Positions 1 through 6,741 of a stretch of 7,089 nucleotides of DNA are shown here, in pieces. The notes beneath the pieces were generated by a model. That model was not told the DNA's origin, ran no database searches, and saw nothing but the letters and a program-made list of their open reading frames with translations. Each line of letters begins with the position of its first letter. Position 1 is the first letter of the stretch. Source of the DNA: CAZZCN01 sp964652975. GTDB lineage: Bacteria > Bacillota > Clostridia > Saccharofermentanales > UBA5734. The position numbers were made by a program, and so were the translations under genes. Where the stretch lies: contig CAZZCN010000115.1 in assembly GCA_964652975.1 (NCBI GenBank), forward strand, positions 1 through 7,089. Direction: 5' to 3'.

Positions 1-1692
1 ATATATCTGCTTGTAATGGCAATGCTGAAAGGCAATGGGATAGCCGATCTTGGCGGAGACCGCACCGGCAAGAAGAAAAAAGGCAAGGGCAGGTCTTTAG
101 GTGCGGTTATAGTTATGGCGTTTGCAGGACTTTATCTTGGCGGAATAGGCGTCATGTATATATTTGGAGGATTTGACCTCTTGAAGCCTCTGGGACTGCA
201 GTCTCTTATTATAGGGATAGCAGTTAGCGCAATAGCATTTCTGGTTTTCTTTTTCGGGCTTTTCTATGCGATGAGTATTTTTTACTTTTCCAGTGATGTC
301 GAAAAGCTACTGCCGCTTCCGGTAACTCCAGGCCAGCTTATAGCGGCAAAATTCATGGTCACCCTTGTCTACGAGTACCTGGTTACCTTGGTGTTGCTTG
401 CGCCGGCAATGATAACCTACGGAATATTAGACAAAGCGGGTGTTCTGTATTATATCTACATGGTTGTTGCATTGATTTTGCTTCCTGTGGTACCGCTTGT
501 CATGTCATGCATACTTATAATGCTGATTATGCGTTTTGCGCCCGCGGCCAGGAACAAGGACAGGTTCACGCTTGTTGCAAGCGGACTTGCCATAGTTGCC
601 GGACTTGGCCTCAGCTTTAGCATGCAGTCGCTTTTTATGAACAGTGACTCCAAGAATTATGCATCTATACTTACCGAGAGTGCAAAAGGGATATCCAAAA
701 TATCGTCAGGGATTTTCCCTGGAACGTATTTTGCAAATTATGCACTGGCAAAGCCGGAAGGATGGGATTCGTTTTTAATGATGCTGATTTTTGTTGCGAT
801 TGCAGCTATCGGCTTGCTGCTCTTATATGTTGCAGGTAATCTCTTGTATTTTAAGGGCGTTATCGGGGTAACTTCTTCTAGCTCAAGTGGTAAAGCACTT
901 TCAGATGCTGAATTTGAAGAGTCGACAACTCCTGCAAATGTTTTTATAACCTATATGCGAAAAGACATCAGGGTGCTTTTTAGAACCCCGGTATTTCTTA
1001 TGAACAATGTATTGATGAATTTTATAATGCCGTTTCTTATAGTAGTTCCTCTTTTCATGAACTCTCAGGAAGACGGGTTTTCGATAAGCAGTTTAAAGGA
1101 GATGGCAGGGGAATCCATTTTTGGTGGCGACATGCAGTTTGCGCCTTTTCTGATTCTGGGATTCTACGGCCTTATATCTTTTATCTGCGGTACAAACGGA
1201 ATAACGGAGAGCGCGATTTCGCGCGAAGGCAGCTGTGCATATTTTATGAAAATAATTCCCATGTCTTACCGGATGCAGATATGGGCAAAAGTATCGGTCG
1301 GTGTTCTGTTCAGCACCATTTCAGCAATTCTGTCACTTATAATTTTGTGTGTGGTGCTTATGCCGCCTGTCTGGTTTGTACTTGTCTGTCTGGCAACCGT
1401 ACCGGGGGCGATACTTTTCCCAAATGTCACAGGTATAATTTTCGACCTTTACATGCCAAAAATCAAATGGGACAATGAGCAAAAGGCGGTCAAGCAGAAC
1501 ATGAACGTCCTTTATGGAATGTTAACTGCATCGGCGATGGTTGCCGTTGTTGCAATTATAGTTGTTAAGTTTTCCCTGACGTTAGTGCCAGCTGTGGCGG
1601 TTATAGTCTTGGTGCCGCTTGTCCTTACTTTGGCAAGTGCGACTTTTATAAGCAAAAACTCGGGCAGGATTTTGAGACAACTGACGCCATAA
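1..1692 (+). CDS. ABC-2-type exporter permease subunit (5' partial)
   Basis: Integral-membrane subunit of an ABC exporter; the substrate cannot be told from the sequence. The frame is open to the left edge and the first visible ATG (16) has no ribosome binding site, so the true start and probably the partner ATPase gene lie upstream. Numbered from that ATG, 558 residues are visible with about 12 hydrophobic segments (roughly 28-51, 61-90, 111-137, 144-174, 184-203, 252-278, 326-348, 375-394, 424-448, 452-478, 501-519, 522-544). A basic, Lys-rich stretch (19-26) precedes the first. Two loops resemble each other: SSDVEKLLPLPVTPGQLIAAKF (about 92-113) and the REGSCAYFMKIIPMSYRMQIWAK region (about 403-425). 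This suggests a two-half permease of the kind common in Clostridia. A KWDNEQKAVKQN loop (484-495) is also typical of that group, from memory. The class is fairly certain; the transported compound is unknown. Confidence 0.8.
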   Translation: MYLLVMAMLKGNGIADLGGDRTGKKKKGKGRSLGAVIVMAFAGLYLGGIGVMYIFGGFDLLKPLGLQSLIIGIAVSAIAFLVFFFGLFYAMSIFYFSSDVEKLLPLPVTPGQLIAAKFMVTLVYEYLVTLVLLAPAMITYGILDKAGVLYYIYMVVALILLPVVPLVMSCILIMLIMRFAPAARNKDRFTLVASGLAIVAGLGLSFSMQSLFMNSDSKNYASILTESAKGISKISSGIFPGTYFANYALAKPEGWDSFLMMLIFVAIAAIGLLLLYVAGNLLYFKGVIGVTSSSSSGKALSDAEFEESTTPANVFITYMRKDIRVLFRTPVFLMNNVLMNFIMPFLIVVPLFMNSQEDGFSISSLKEMAGESIFGGDMQFAPFLILGFYGLISFICGTNGITESAISREGSCAYFMKIIPMSYRMQIWAKVSVGVLFSTISAILSLIILCVVLMPPVWFVLVCLATVPGAILFPNVTGIIFDLYMPKIKWDNEQKAVKQNMNVLYGMLTASAMVAVVAIIVVKFSLTLVPAVAVIVLVPLVLTLASATFISKNSGRILRQLTP

Positions 1693-1696
1693 ATGT

Positions 1697-1725
1697 TTGA
1701 AAAAAGTCCGCAAAAAGCTTATACT
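1697..1725 (+). promoter_or_regulatory. Likely sigma-A promoter for malQ
   Basis: A -35 box TTGAAA (1697-1702) and a -10 box TATACT (1720-1725) are separated by exactly 17 bp; each matches the consensus at five of six positions. The promoter begins five bases after the permease stop codon, so malQ is probably transcribed independently. Initiation near 1732 would give a 5' leader of about 210 nt that contains the whole 33-bp repeat array. Seen directly in sequence; activity is inferred. Confidence 0.6.
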
Positions 1726-1751
1726 ATATGAAAATATATTTTTATGCAGGT

Positions 1752-1912
1752 GGAAGAATTTGGTCTGGCTGAATCTGCATAAGTTGGGAAATTCGACCAG
1801 GTTGAATCTGCATAAGTTGGGAAATTCGGCCCGGACGAATCTGTAAAATCCGGTGATTTCGATCCAGTCGAATCTGTATAAGTTGCGAAAACTCGGATGT
1901 GGAATCAGCCAA
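1752..1912 (+). repeat. 33-bp tandem repeat array in the malQ leader
   Basis: The motif GAATCTG recurs at 1771, 1804, 1837 and 1870 with an exact 33-bp period. A fifth, degenerate GAATCAG lies at 1902 after a one-base shortening, and a degenerate half copy precedes the array (from about 1752). The first two full units differ at only a few positions; the third and fourth are more diverged. At each junction a 17-nt quasi-palindrome occurs (1758-1774, 1791-1807, 1824-1840, 1857-1873), which can fold as a 6-7 bp stem with a 3-nt loop when G-U pairs are allowed; the third also has an internal G-A mismatch. The array lies between the promoter and the malQ ribosome binding site. There are no unique spacers, so it is not CRISPR. 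Its function is not known. Confidence 0.9.
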
Positions 1913-1927
1913 AATATCTATCAACAA

Positions 1928-1935
1928 GGGAGGGG
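1928..1935 (+). promoter_or_regulatory. malQ ribosome binding site
   Basis: GGGAGGGG lies five bases upstream of ATG 1941, with the GGAGG core about seven bases away. It decides the start: the in-frame ATG at 1899 has no such site and falls inside the repeat array. Confidence 0.8.
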
Positions 1936-1940
1936 TTAAC

Positions 1941-3485
1941 ATGAAAAGATCCAGTGGCGTTTTACTACATATAACATCGCTGCCGGGCCATTACGGAATC
2001 GGCAAATTCGGTGAAGAAGCTATTAAGTTTTCATTGTTTTTAAGGCATTCGGGATTTTCATACTGGCAGGTTCTTCCTTTTGGTCCTGTAGGATTCGGTA
2101 ACTCGCCTTATCAGACCTACTCGGCGTTTGCCGGTTATGTAGCTTTGATTGACCCTGCTCAGCTGGTCAAGGACAATCTGTTGTTTCCGTACGAACTTAA
2201 GGTTTTCGAATATCACGGTGGTCCTTACACAGTTGATTATGAATTTGCATATTCGAAGGCGATAGACATGCTGAAGTTTGCATTTGGCCGGATATCACCT
2301 GACATGCTGCGCGCAATCGTGGAATTTTCAGAGAAAAACAAGGCATGGCTTGATGATTATGCCCTGTTCATGTCACTTAAGGAACGTTTCAACAACAAGC
2401 CTTTCTGGGAATGGCCGGATGAAGCCTTGATTTCCAGGGACGAAACGGCGATTGCCGAAGCTGTTATGATGGAGAGAGAAAACATCGCTTTCTGGAAATT
2501 CTCACAGTATATTTTTGATAAACAATGGCAAAAGACAAAGGCCGCTATCAACGCCAACAACATCGAGGTGATAGGCGACATGCCTATCTATGTCGCACAC
2601 GACAGCAGCGATCTATGGGCGAATCCAGAGCTGTTCAAGTTGAATCCGGACTTCACGCCAAGTGTTGTTGCAGGTGTTCCGCCGGACGCGTTCTGTGATG
2701 ATGGACAGCTTTGGGGCAACCCGATCTATGACTGGCACTATATGGAAAAGGATAATTTCGCATGGTGGATAAGCCGTATAAAGTCTGCGCTTGAGACATT
2801 TGATCACATAAGAATCGACCATTTCAGAGGGTTCGAATCATACTGGGAGGTTCCTTACGGAGAGCTTACCGCGGTTAAGGGTAAGTGGCAAAAAGGGCCT
2901 GCTATGAAGCTTTTCAACCAGGTCAAGGCAGTTTTCGGTGATGCAAATATAATCGCCGAGGATCTTGGAGATATTGACGACAATGTAAGGAGATTCCTCG
3001 CGAAATGCGGTTACCCCGGCATGAATGTAATCCAGTTTGCTTTTGACCCCGAAATGGAAAGCGACAACGTCCCGTACAATTATCTGCATAATTCTGTCGG
3101 ATATACAGGCACCCACGACAACAATACCATGCTCGGATGGCTCTGGAGTGCAAACGAAGAGGAGAGAAGCTACGCGCTTGAATACTGTGGCTTTGAAGGG
3201 GGCGACTGGGGAAAAGGCGGCGTACACAGTAGCTCCGTGAAAGCCTTCATCAGGACGCTTTGGCAAAGCGGATGTAACCTTGTAATTGTGCCGGTACAGG
3301 ATCTCTGTGGGTACGGAAGCGACGCCAGGATGAACGTCCCCGGTACAGTCGGGAACAACTGGCTGTTCAGATTGACGCATGACGCGCTCAGCCAGATACC
3401 GTCAAGATATTGGAAACATTTCAATATGATTTTCAGAAGATACGAGCCAGAAAAAAAGAAAAAGCCTAAACTACTTACAAAATAG
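1941..3485 (+). CDS. malQ: 4-alpha-glucanotransferase (amylomaltase, GH77)
   Basis: Cytoplasmic enzyme that transfers alpha-1,4-glucan segments between malto-oligosaccharides, releasing glucose and longer chains for phosphorylase. Starting at ATG 1941 gives 514 residues, close to the usual length of about 500 for the short bacterial type. The N-terminus has the SSGVLLHITSLPGHYGIG signature and then GNSPYQTYSAFAG. The catalytic set of GH77 is intact: nucleophile Asp293 in RIDHFRGF, acid/base Glu340 in IIAEDLGD, and transition-state stabiliser Asp393 in GTHDNNT. GNPIYDW lies upstream of these. The C-terminus ends in a short Lys-rich tail (KKKKPK) that looks dispensable. No maltose or glycogen genes flank it, so the source of its substrate cannot be read from context. 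It has its own promoter and a repeat-containing leader, which makes leader-level control possible but unproven. Confidence 0.97.
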   Translation: MKRSSGVLLHITSLPGHYGIGKFGEEAIKFSLFLRHSGFSYWQVLPFGPVGFGNSPYQTYSAFAGYVALIDPAQLVKDNLLFPYELKVFEYHGGPYTVDYEFAYSKAIDMLKFAFGRISPDMLRAIVEFSEKNKAWLDDYALFMSLKERFNNKPFWEWPDEALISRDETAIAEAVMMERENIAFWKFSQYIFDKQWQKTKAAINANNIEVIGDMPIYVAHDSSDLWANPELFKLNPDFTPSVVAGVPPDAFCDDGQLWGNPIYDWHYMEKDNFAWWISRIKSALETFDHIRIDHFRGFESYWEVPYGELTAVKGKWQKGPAMKLFNQVKAVFGDANIIAEDLGDIDDNVRRFLAKCGYPGMNVIQFAFDPEMESDNVPYNYLHNSVGYTGTHDNNTMLGWLWSANEEERSYALEYCGFEGGDWGKGGVHSSSVKAFIRTLWQSGCNLVIVPVQDLCGYGSDARMNVPGTVGNNWLFRLTHDALSQIPSRYWKHFNMIFRRYEPEKKKKPKLLTK

Positions 3486-3491
3486 CAATCG

Positions 3492-3542
3492 AATATATAA
3501 CACACAAATAAAAACAAATAAAAACAAACAAACAAATTATAA
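3492..3542 (+). other. G-free, A-rich spacer between malQ and prfA
   Basis: This 51-base run contains no G on the + strand and is mostly A with scattered C and T. It includes two perfect adjacent copies of AAATAAAAAC (3506-3525) followed by AAAC-type repeats. Transcribed, it would be an unstructured leader or linker just before the prfA ribosome binding site. No hairpin-plus-U terminator is visible, so read-through from malQ into prfA is possible. No convincing -35 box pairs with the TATAAG at 3538. Confidence 0.6.
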
Positions 3543-3556
3543 GAACAAACTAGAAT

Positions 3557-3563
3557 AGGATGG
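3557..3563 (+). promoter_or_regulatory. prfA ribosome binding site, selecting a GTG start
   Basis: AGGATGG ends eight bases before GTG 3572, an ideal distance. The ATG at 3560, the first start codon in the frame, lies inside this site and has no separate one upstream, so initiation at GTG is favoured. Confidence 0.7.
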
Positions 3564-3571
3564 TAATAAAA

Positions 3572-4645
3572 GTGCTAGATAAACTAAAGACAGTTGTTAA
3601 CCGCTATGACGAGCTTACACAGGAGATGAGCGACCCGGCGGTTATCGCATCGGACAGATACATGAAGATAGTAAAGGAACACTCGGATATCGAGCCGATT
3701 GTAAATGCATACAGAGAGTATGCAAGAATCGAGGAAGAGCTTACCGAGAACAAGGAGATGTTTTCGAGTTCGTCCGACCAGGAGTTCCGTGAATTCGTGC
3801 GCGAAGAAATCACTGCACAGGAAGAACGCAGCAAATTGCTTGTAGAACAGCTTCGTGACATGATCGCTCCGTCTGACCCCAATGACAACAGGAATGTAAT
3901 CGTGGAAATCCGTGGTGGTGCAGGAGGCGAAGAGGCGGCATTGTTTGCAGCCGTGCTATACAAGATGTACTCATATTATGCCACTCAACGTGGCTGGTCG
4001 GTCGACCTTATTGATTATAATGAGACAGAAATCGGTGGATACAAGGAAATTGTTTTTTCAATTGACGGACGCGGTGCGTTCAGCCGTCTCAAATACGAGA
4101 GAGGTGTCCACAGGGTTCAACGGGTTCCCGCCACAGAATCAGGCGGACGTATCCATACATCGACAGTCACTGTTGCTGTTCTGCCGCAGGTACAGGACGT
4201 AGAAGTGACTATCAACCCGTCAGATCTTATAATCGACACATACAGGGCGTCAGGCGCCGGAGGTCAGCACGTTAATACAACCGATTCAGCGATACGAATA
4301 ACCCACAAGCCATCAGGAATTGTGGTAACATGCCAGGACCAGCGGTCACAGTACAAGAACAAGGACAGGGCGATGGCCGTCCTTAAGAGTAAAGTCTACG
4401 AGATGGAGCAGGCAAAGCAGGCCGGCGTCGTTGCGGATGACAGGAAAAGCCAGGTCGGTACGGGCGACAGAAGCGAAAGAATAAGGACATACAATTATCC
4501 GCAGGGCCGTGTCACGGACCACAGAATAGGATTGACACTATACAAAATCGACGAAATTCTACAGGGCAACCTCGATGACCTCATCGACCCGCTTATTTCC
4601 GCAGAGCGTGCAAACGCGCTTAGCAAGGGATCATCGGAAGATTGA
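3572..4645 (+). CDS. prfA: Peptide chain release factor 1
   Basis: Class I release factor that reads UAA and UAG in the ribosomal A site and triggers peptidyl-tRNA hydrolysis. From GTG 3572 the product has 357 residues, beginning VLDKLKTVVNRYDELTQ, which matches the usual RF1 N-terminus; E. coli RF1 has about 360. The tripeptide anticodon is PAT (186-188) within RVPATESGGRIHTST, which marks RF1; RF2 has SPF. The catalytic GGQ is at 230-232 in GAGGQHVNTTDSAIR, and Gln232 is the expected PrmC methylation site. The N-terminal helical domain and C-terminal domain are complete and no frameshift is seen. The prmC gene, often next to prfA in Bacillota, is absent from this window. The product is certain; the GTG start is likely. 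Confidence 0.97.
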   Translation: MLDKLKTVVNRYDELTQEMSDPAVIASDRYMKIVKEHSDIEPIVNAYREYARIEEELTENKEMFSSSSDQEFREFVREEITAQEERSKLLVEQLRDMIAPSDPNDNRNVIVEIRGGAGGEEAALFAAVLYKMYSYYATQRGWSVDLIDYNETEIGGYKEIVFSIDGRGAFSRLKYERGVHRVQRVPATESGGRIHTSTVTVAVLPQVQDVEVTINPSDLIIDTYRASGAGGQHVNTTDSAIRITHKPSGIVVTCQDQRSQYKNKDRAMAVLKSKVYEMEQAKQAGVVADDRKSQVGTGDRSERIRTYNYPQGRVTDHRIGLTLYKIDEILQGNLDDLIDPLISAERANALSKGSSED

Positions 4646-4742
4646 TGGAAGCATTGCAATAGATAAATGATATGCAAAACGAATCAATTGAATAAAATCC
4701 GTAAAAATGCAAAATCAAAAAAGATGATAGAACAACGAATAA

Positions 4743-4772
4743 TTCATAAAGTTGTCATAGCAAAACTATAAT
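4743..4772 (+). promoter_or_regulatory. Possible promoter for sua5
   Basis: A perfect TATAAT (4767-4772) is preceded at 18 bp by TTCATA (4743-4748), which matches four of six -35 positions. It lies in the 187-bp gap after prfA, about 60 bases before the sua5 start. A better -35 (TTGTCA, 4752) is too close, at 9 bp, to work with this -10 box. Moderate to weak support. Confidence 0.4.
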
Positions 4773-4817
4773 GTACACTATAAGGAATTTGCAGCAATCT
4801 TTTCTAAAAGCTCATAT

Positions 4818-4824
4818 AGGAAGG
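4818..4824 (+). promoter_or_regulatory. sua5 ribosome binding site, selecting a TTG start
   Basis: AGGAAGG ends eight bases before TTG 4833. No ATG or GTG in the frame is comparably placed, so the TTG is the best start. Confidence 0.7.
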
Positions 4825-4832
4825 CAGTCAAA

Positions 4833-5948
4833 TTGGAAACCATAATAGTCAAGGATATACCGGAGGATATAAACGGCAAAAATTCATCAAATGCTTTGAC
4901 AGAAGACAAGGCCAATCTCTTTTTTCTTGCAGCAAAAGCAATAATTGACAACGAGCTCGTGGCTTTTCCTACAGAAACCGTATACGGGCTTGGCGCCAAT
5001 GCCTTGAATGCCAATGCAGTCAAAAAGATTTTTGAAGTGAAGGGACGCCCGGGAGATAATCCGCTTATAGTACATGTCGCAGACAAAAGCATGATCAACC
5101 CACTCGTCACCGAGATAACGGAAACAGCCAGATCGCTTATCGACGCATTCATGCCGGGACCTATAACACTTGTGTTTAGAAAGTCACCGGTAATCCCATA
5201 CGAAGTAACGGCCGGTCTGGAAACCGTAGCGATCAGAATTCCTTCACATGATATAGCACTGAAATTTCTACAGCTCGTTAACCTGCCGGTAGCCGCACCT
5301 TCGGCAAATCTCTCCGGAAAGCCAAGTCCTACTTCGGCAAAGCACGTGTATAATGACCTGTCGGGCAAAATCGGATATATAATAGATGGCGGATACTGCG
5401 ATGTTGGAGTGGAATCAACCGTTGTAGACGTAACAGGAGATTTCCCCGTAATTTTGCGGCCGGGACTAATAACCGCGCAGGATATTTTCAGTGTCTGCGG
5501 AAAAGTAAAGGGAGCAGGATCGGAGCAGATCACAGGGGTATCCGATAGCAGCAGTGATTTTGACGAGAGCAAAACACCACCTTCACCAGGCATGAAGTAC
5601 AGACATTATGCACCGGTTGCACAGATTTTCCTCACCGAAGATGCAGGTATCGAAACTCAGATAATCAAAGCAAAAGACTCCATATCAGAAGCGTTGAATT
5701 CTGGCAAAAAGGTCGGTGTATATGGCGGGGAGGATTTTAACAACGCTATTTCGAAAGAATTCCCGGATCTGTTCTACATATCATATGGCAGTGAACAGGA
5801 CGTAAAATCCGCGCTTATAAAATTGTTCTACGCGCTGCGCAAAATGGATGAGAAGAATGTGGACTTGATTATTGTCGAGACCTTTAAAGCCGATGGGGTT
5901 GGAGTTGCTTATATGAATAGATTAATAAAAGCGGCTAGGATTTGTTAA
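4833..5948 (+). CDS. sua5: Threonylcarbamoyl-AMP synthase (Sua5/YwlC)
   Basis: Makes threonylcarbamoyl-AMP from threonine, bicarbonate and ATP, the first step of t6A formation at position 37 of ANN-decoding tRNAs; TsaD and its partners then transfer the group. With TTG 4833 as start it has 371 residues, which fits the two-domain Sua5 type and not the shorter one-domain TsaC. The YrdC-like domain spans about 20-210 and carries FPTETVYGLG (45-54), KGRPGDNPL, GLETVAIRIPSH, APSANLSGKPSPTSAKH and GVESTVVDV followed by LRPG. An acidic, Ser-rich linker leads to SPGMKYRHYAP (251-261), the conserved Sua5 hinge that closes over the active site. The Sua5 domain then runs to the end. All key motifs are present. 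The gene sits 187 bp after prfA with its own likely promoter. Confidence 0.96.
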   Translation: METIIVKDIPEDINGKNSSNALTEDKANLFFLAAKAIIDNELVAFPTETVYGLGANALNANAVKKIFEVKGRPGDNPLIVHVADKSMINPLVTEITETARSLIDAFMPGPITLVFRKSPVIPYEVTAGLETVAIRIPSHDIALKFLQLVNLPVAAPSANLSGKPSPTSAKHVYNDLSGKIGYIIDGGYCDVGVESTVVDVTGDFPVILRPGLITAQDIFSVCGKVKGAGSEQITGVSDSSSDFDESKTPPSPGMKYRHYAPVAQIFLTEDAGIETQIIKAKDSISEALNSGKKVGVYGGEDFNNAISKEFPDLFYISYGSEQDVKSALIKLFYALRKMDEKNVDLIIVETFKADGVGVAYMNRLIKAARIC

Positions 5949-6186
5949 AATTGTGTTATACTTCGTCGAAGAAAATTTCAAGCTCAGTCACATATACCCC
6001 ATATGCTCCTTCGCTTGAAACAGTCTTCTCCTTGTCTAACATCAATTTTTCCTAAATCCTAGGACAATCCCAGGTAAGTACAGAAATTTTTCAAATCTAT
6101 GAACAACTATAATTGAATTACTCAAAGCATACATCATAGATAATCGAAGAAAATTTCATTAAACTTCTTTAATGGAGAGAAAATGT
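5949..6186. other. 238-bp spacer between sua5 and ywlE with a 15-bp direct repeat
   Basis: TCGAAGAAAATTTCA occurs twice in the same orientation, at 5966-5980 and 6144-6158. No transcription terminator is visible after sua5. A GATAAT (6139-6144) could be a -10 box for ywlE, but the nearest -35-like sequence, TTGAAT (6113-6118), is 20 bp away, so the promoter is uncertain. On the minus strand a 28-codon ORF spans 6042 to 5956 (see findings). Confidence 0.6.
6174..6179 (+). promoter_or_regulatory. ywlE ribosome binding site
   Basis: GGAGAG ends seven bases before ATG 6187. It overlaps the in-frame ATG at 6172, which has no site of its own, so translation should start at 6187 and give the standard MNLLFICTGNTCRSP N-terminus. 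Confidence 0.75.
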
Positions 6187-6741
6187 ATGAATTTACTGTT
6201 TATATGTACCGGAAATACTTGCAGGAGTCCGATGGCGGAAGGGTACTTTAATTTTGTTGCCCGAAAGTTAGGAATTGATGCTGCAGGCAAATCGGCAGGG
6301 ATAGTTGCAAACGACGGTCAGCACGCTTCTGACTATTCTGTCAGGGCGATGAGGGAGCTTTTCGATATTGACATCTCCGGTCACAAGGCAAAATCCGTAA
6401 CCGTTGCCGGAATGCAAAGCGCGGATTATGTAATAACAATGACCAAAAGCCATAAATTGGTTTTAAGGGGAATGTTTCCCGAGCACGAAGACAAGATATT
6501 CATATTAAGTGAGTTTGCGTATAGATGTAAAAATGGAATGATAAATATAAAAAGAGAGAATTCAGATTCAGATATAAAAGCACCTTCATCAGAAGGTATA
6601 AAATTTAATACTATAATCGAACACCAAGCATCTCAGTACTTTGAGGACATTGCCGACCCGTATTATTATGGATTGGATGTTTACATGGAAACTGCAAAAG
6701 AAATCGCAGAATATATCGACGGGATTATTGCTTCCATGTAG
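6187..6741 (+). CDS. ywlE: Low-molecular-weight phosphatase, probable protein-arginine phosphatase
   Basis: Cytoplasmic Cys-dependent phosphatase. The P-loop CTGNTCRS (7-14) holds the nucleophile Cys7 and phosphate-binding Arg13. The Thr at position 11 (GNTCRSP) is the residue that in B. subtilis YwlE favours phospho-arginine; tyrosine phosphatases of the family usually have Ile there. VITMTKSHK (82-90) also fits YwlE. The general acid is Asp157 in DIADPYYYG; the DPYY form resembles classical tyrosine phosphatases more than YwlE's DPFGG, so the substrate call is not secure. From ATG 6187 it has 184 residues against about 150 for the family. The excess is a polar, AT-rich insertion at about 112-150, just before the acid loop. 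The frame is intact and both catalytic ends are present. In B. subtilis ywlE is followed by rpiB; here a repeat array and a convergent gene follow. Confidence 0.92.
   Translation: MNLLFICTGNTCRSPMAEGYFNFVARKLGIDAAGKSAGIVANDGQHASDYSVRAMRELFDIDISGHKAKSVTVAGMQSADYVITMTKSHKLVLRGMFPEHEDKIFILSEFAYRCKNGMINIKRENSDSDIKAPSSEGIKFNTIIEHQASQYFEDIADPYYYGLDVYMETAKEIAEYIDGIIASM

Noticed and set aside
1752..1912. CRISPR array (regular 33-bp periodicity)
   Set aside because: The whole 33-bp unit is repeated, with substitutions scattered along it and no unique spacers.
1742..1942. Minus-strand 66-codon ORF encoding an 11-residue repeat across the 33-bp array
   Set aside because: A 33-bp period keeps any open frame open, so the ORF follows from the repeat. 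It starts inside the malQ start region, lacks a good ribosome binding site, and the strand-specific pairing pattern fits the opposite strand.
2838..3380. Minus-strand 180-codon ORF inside malQ
   Set aside because: It is antisense to a conserved GH77 coding region with all catalytic residues, and its translation shows no recognisable family.
4752..4772. TTGTCA plus TATAAT as the sua5 promoter
   Set aside because: The spacer is only 9 bp; the TTCATA box at 18 bp spacing is the better partner for this -10 box.
4778..5593. Minus-strand 271-codon ORF over sua5
   Set aside because: It shadows the conserved Sua5 frame; the translation is Ser/Thr/Pro-rich, as expected for an antisense frame.
6577..6592. 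Copy of the 32-bp repeat core inside the ywlE insertion
   Set aside because: Only AAAAG and CCTTCAT are shared, without the GGGGTAA part; with this base composition it can be chance, though a genome-wide search would settle it.
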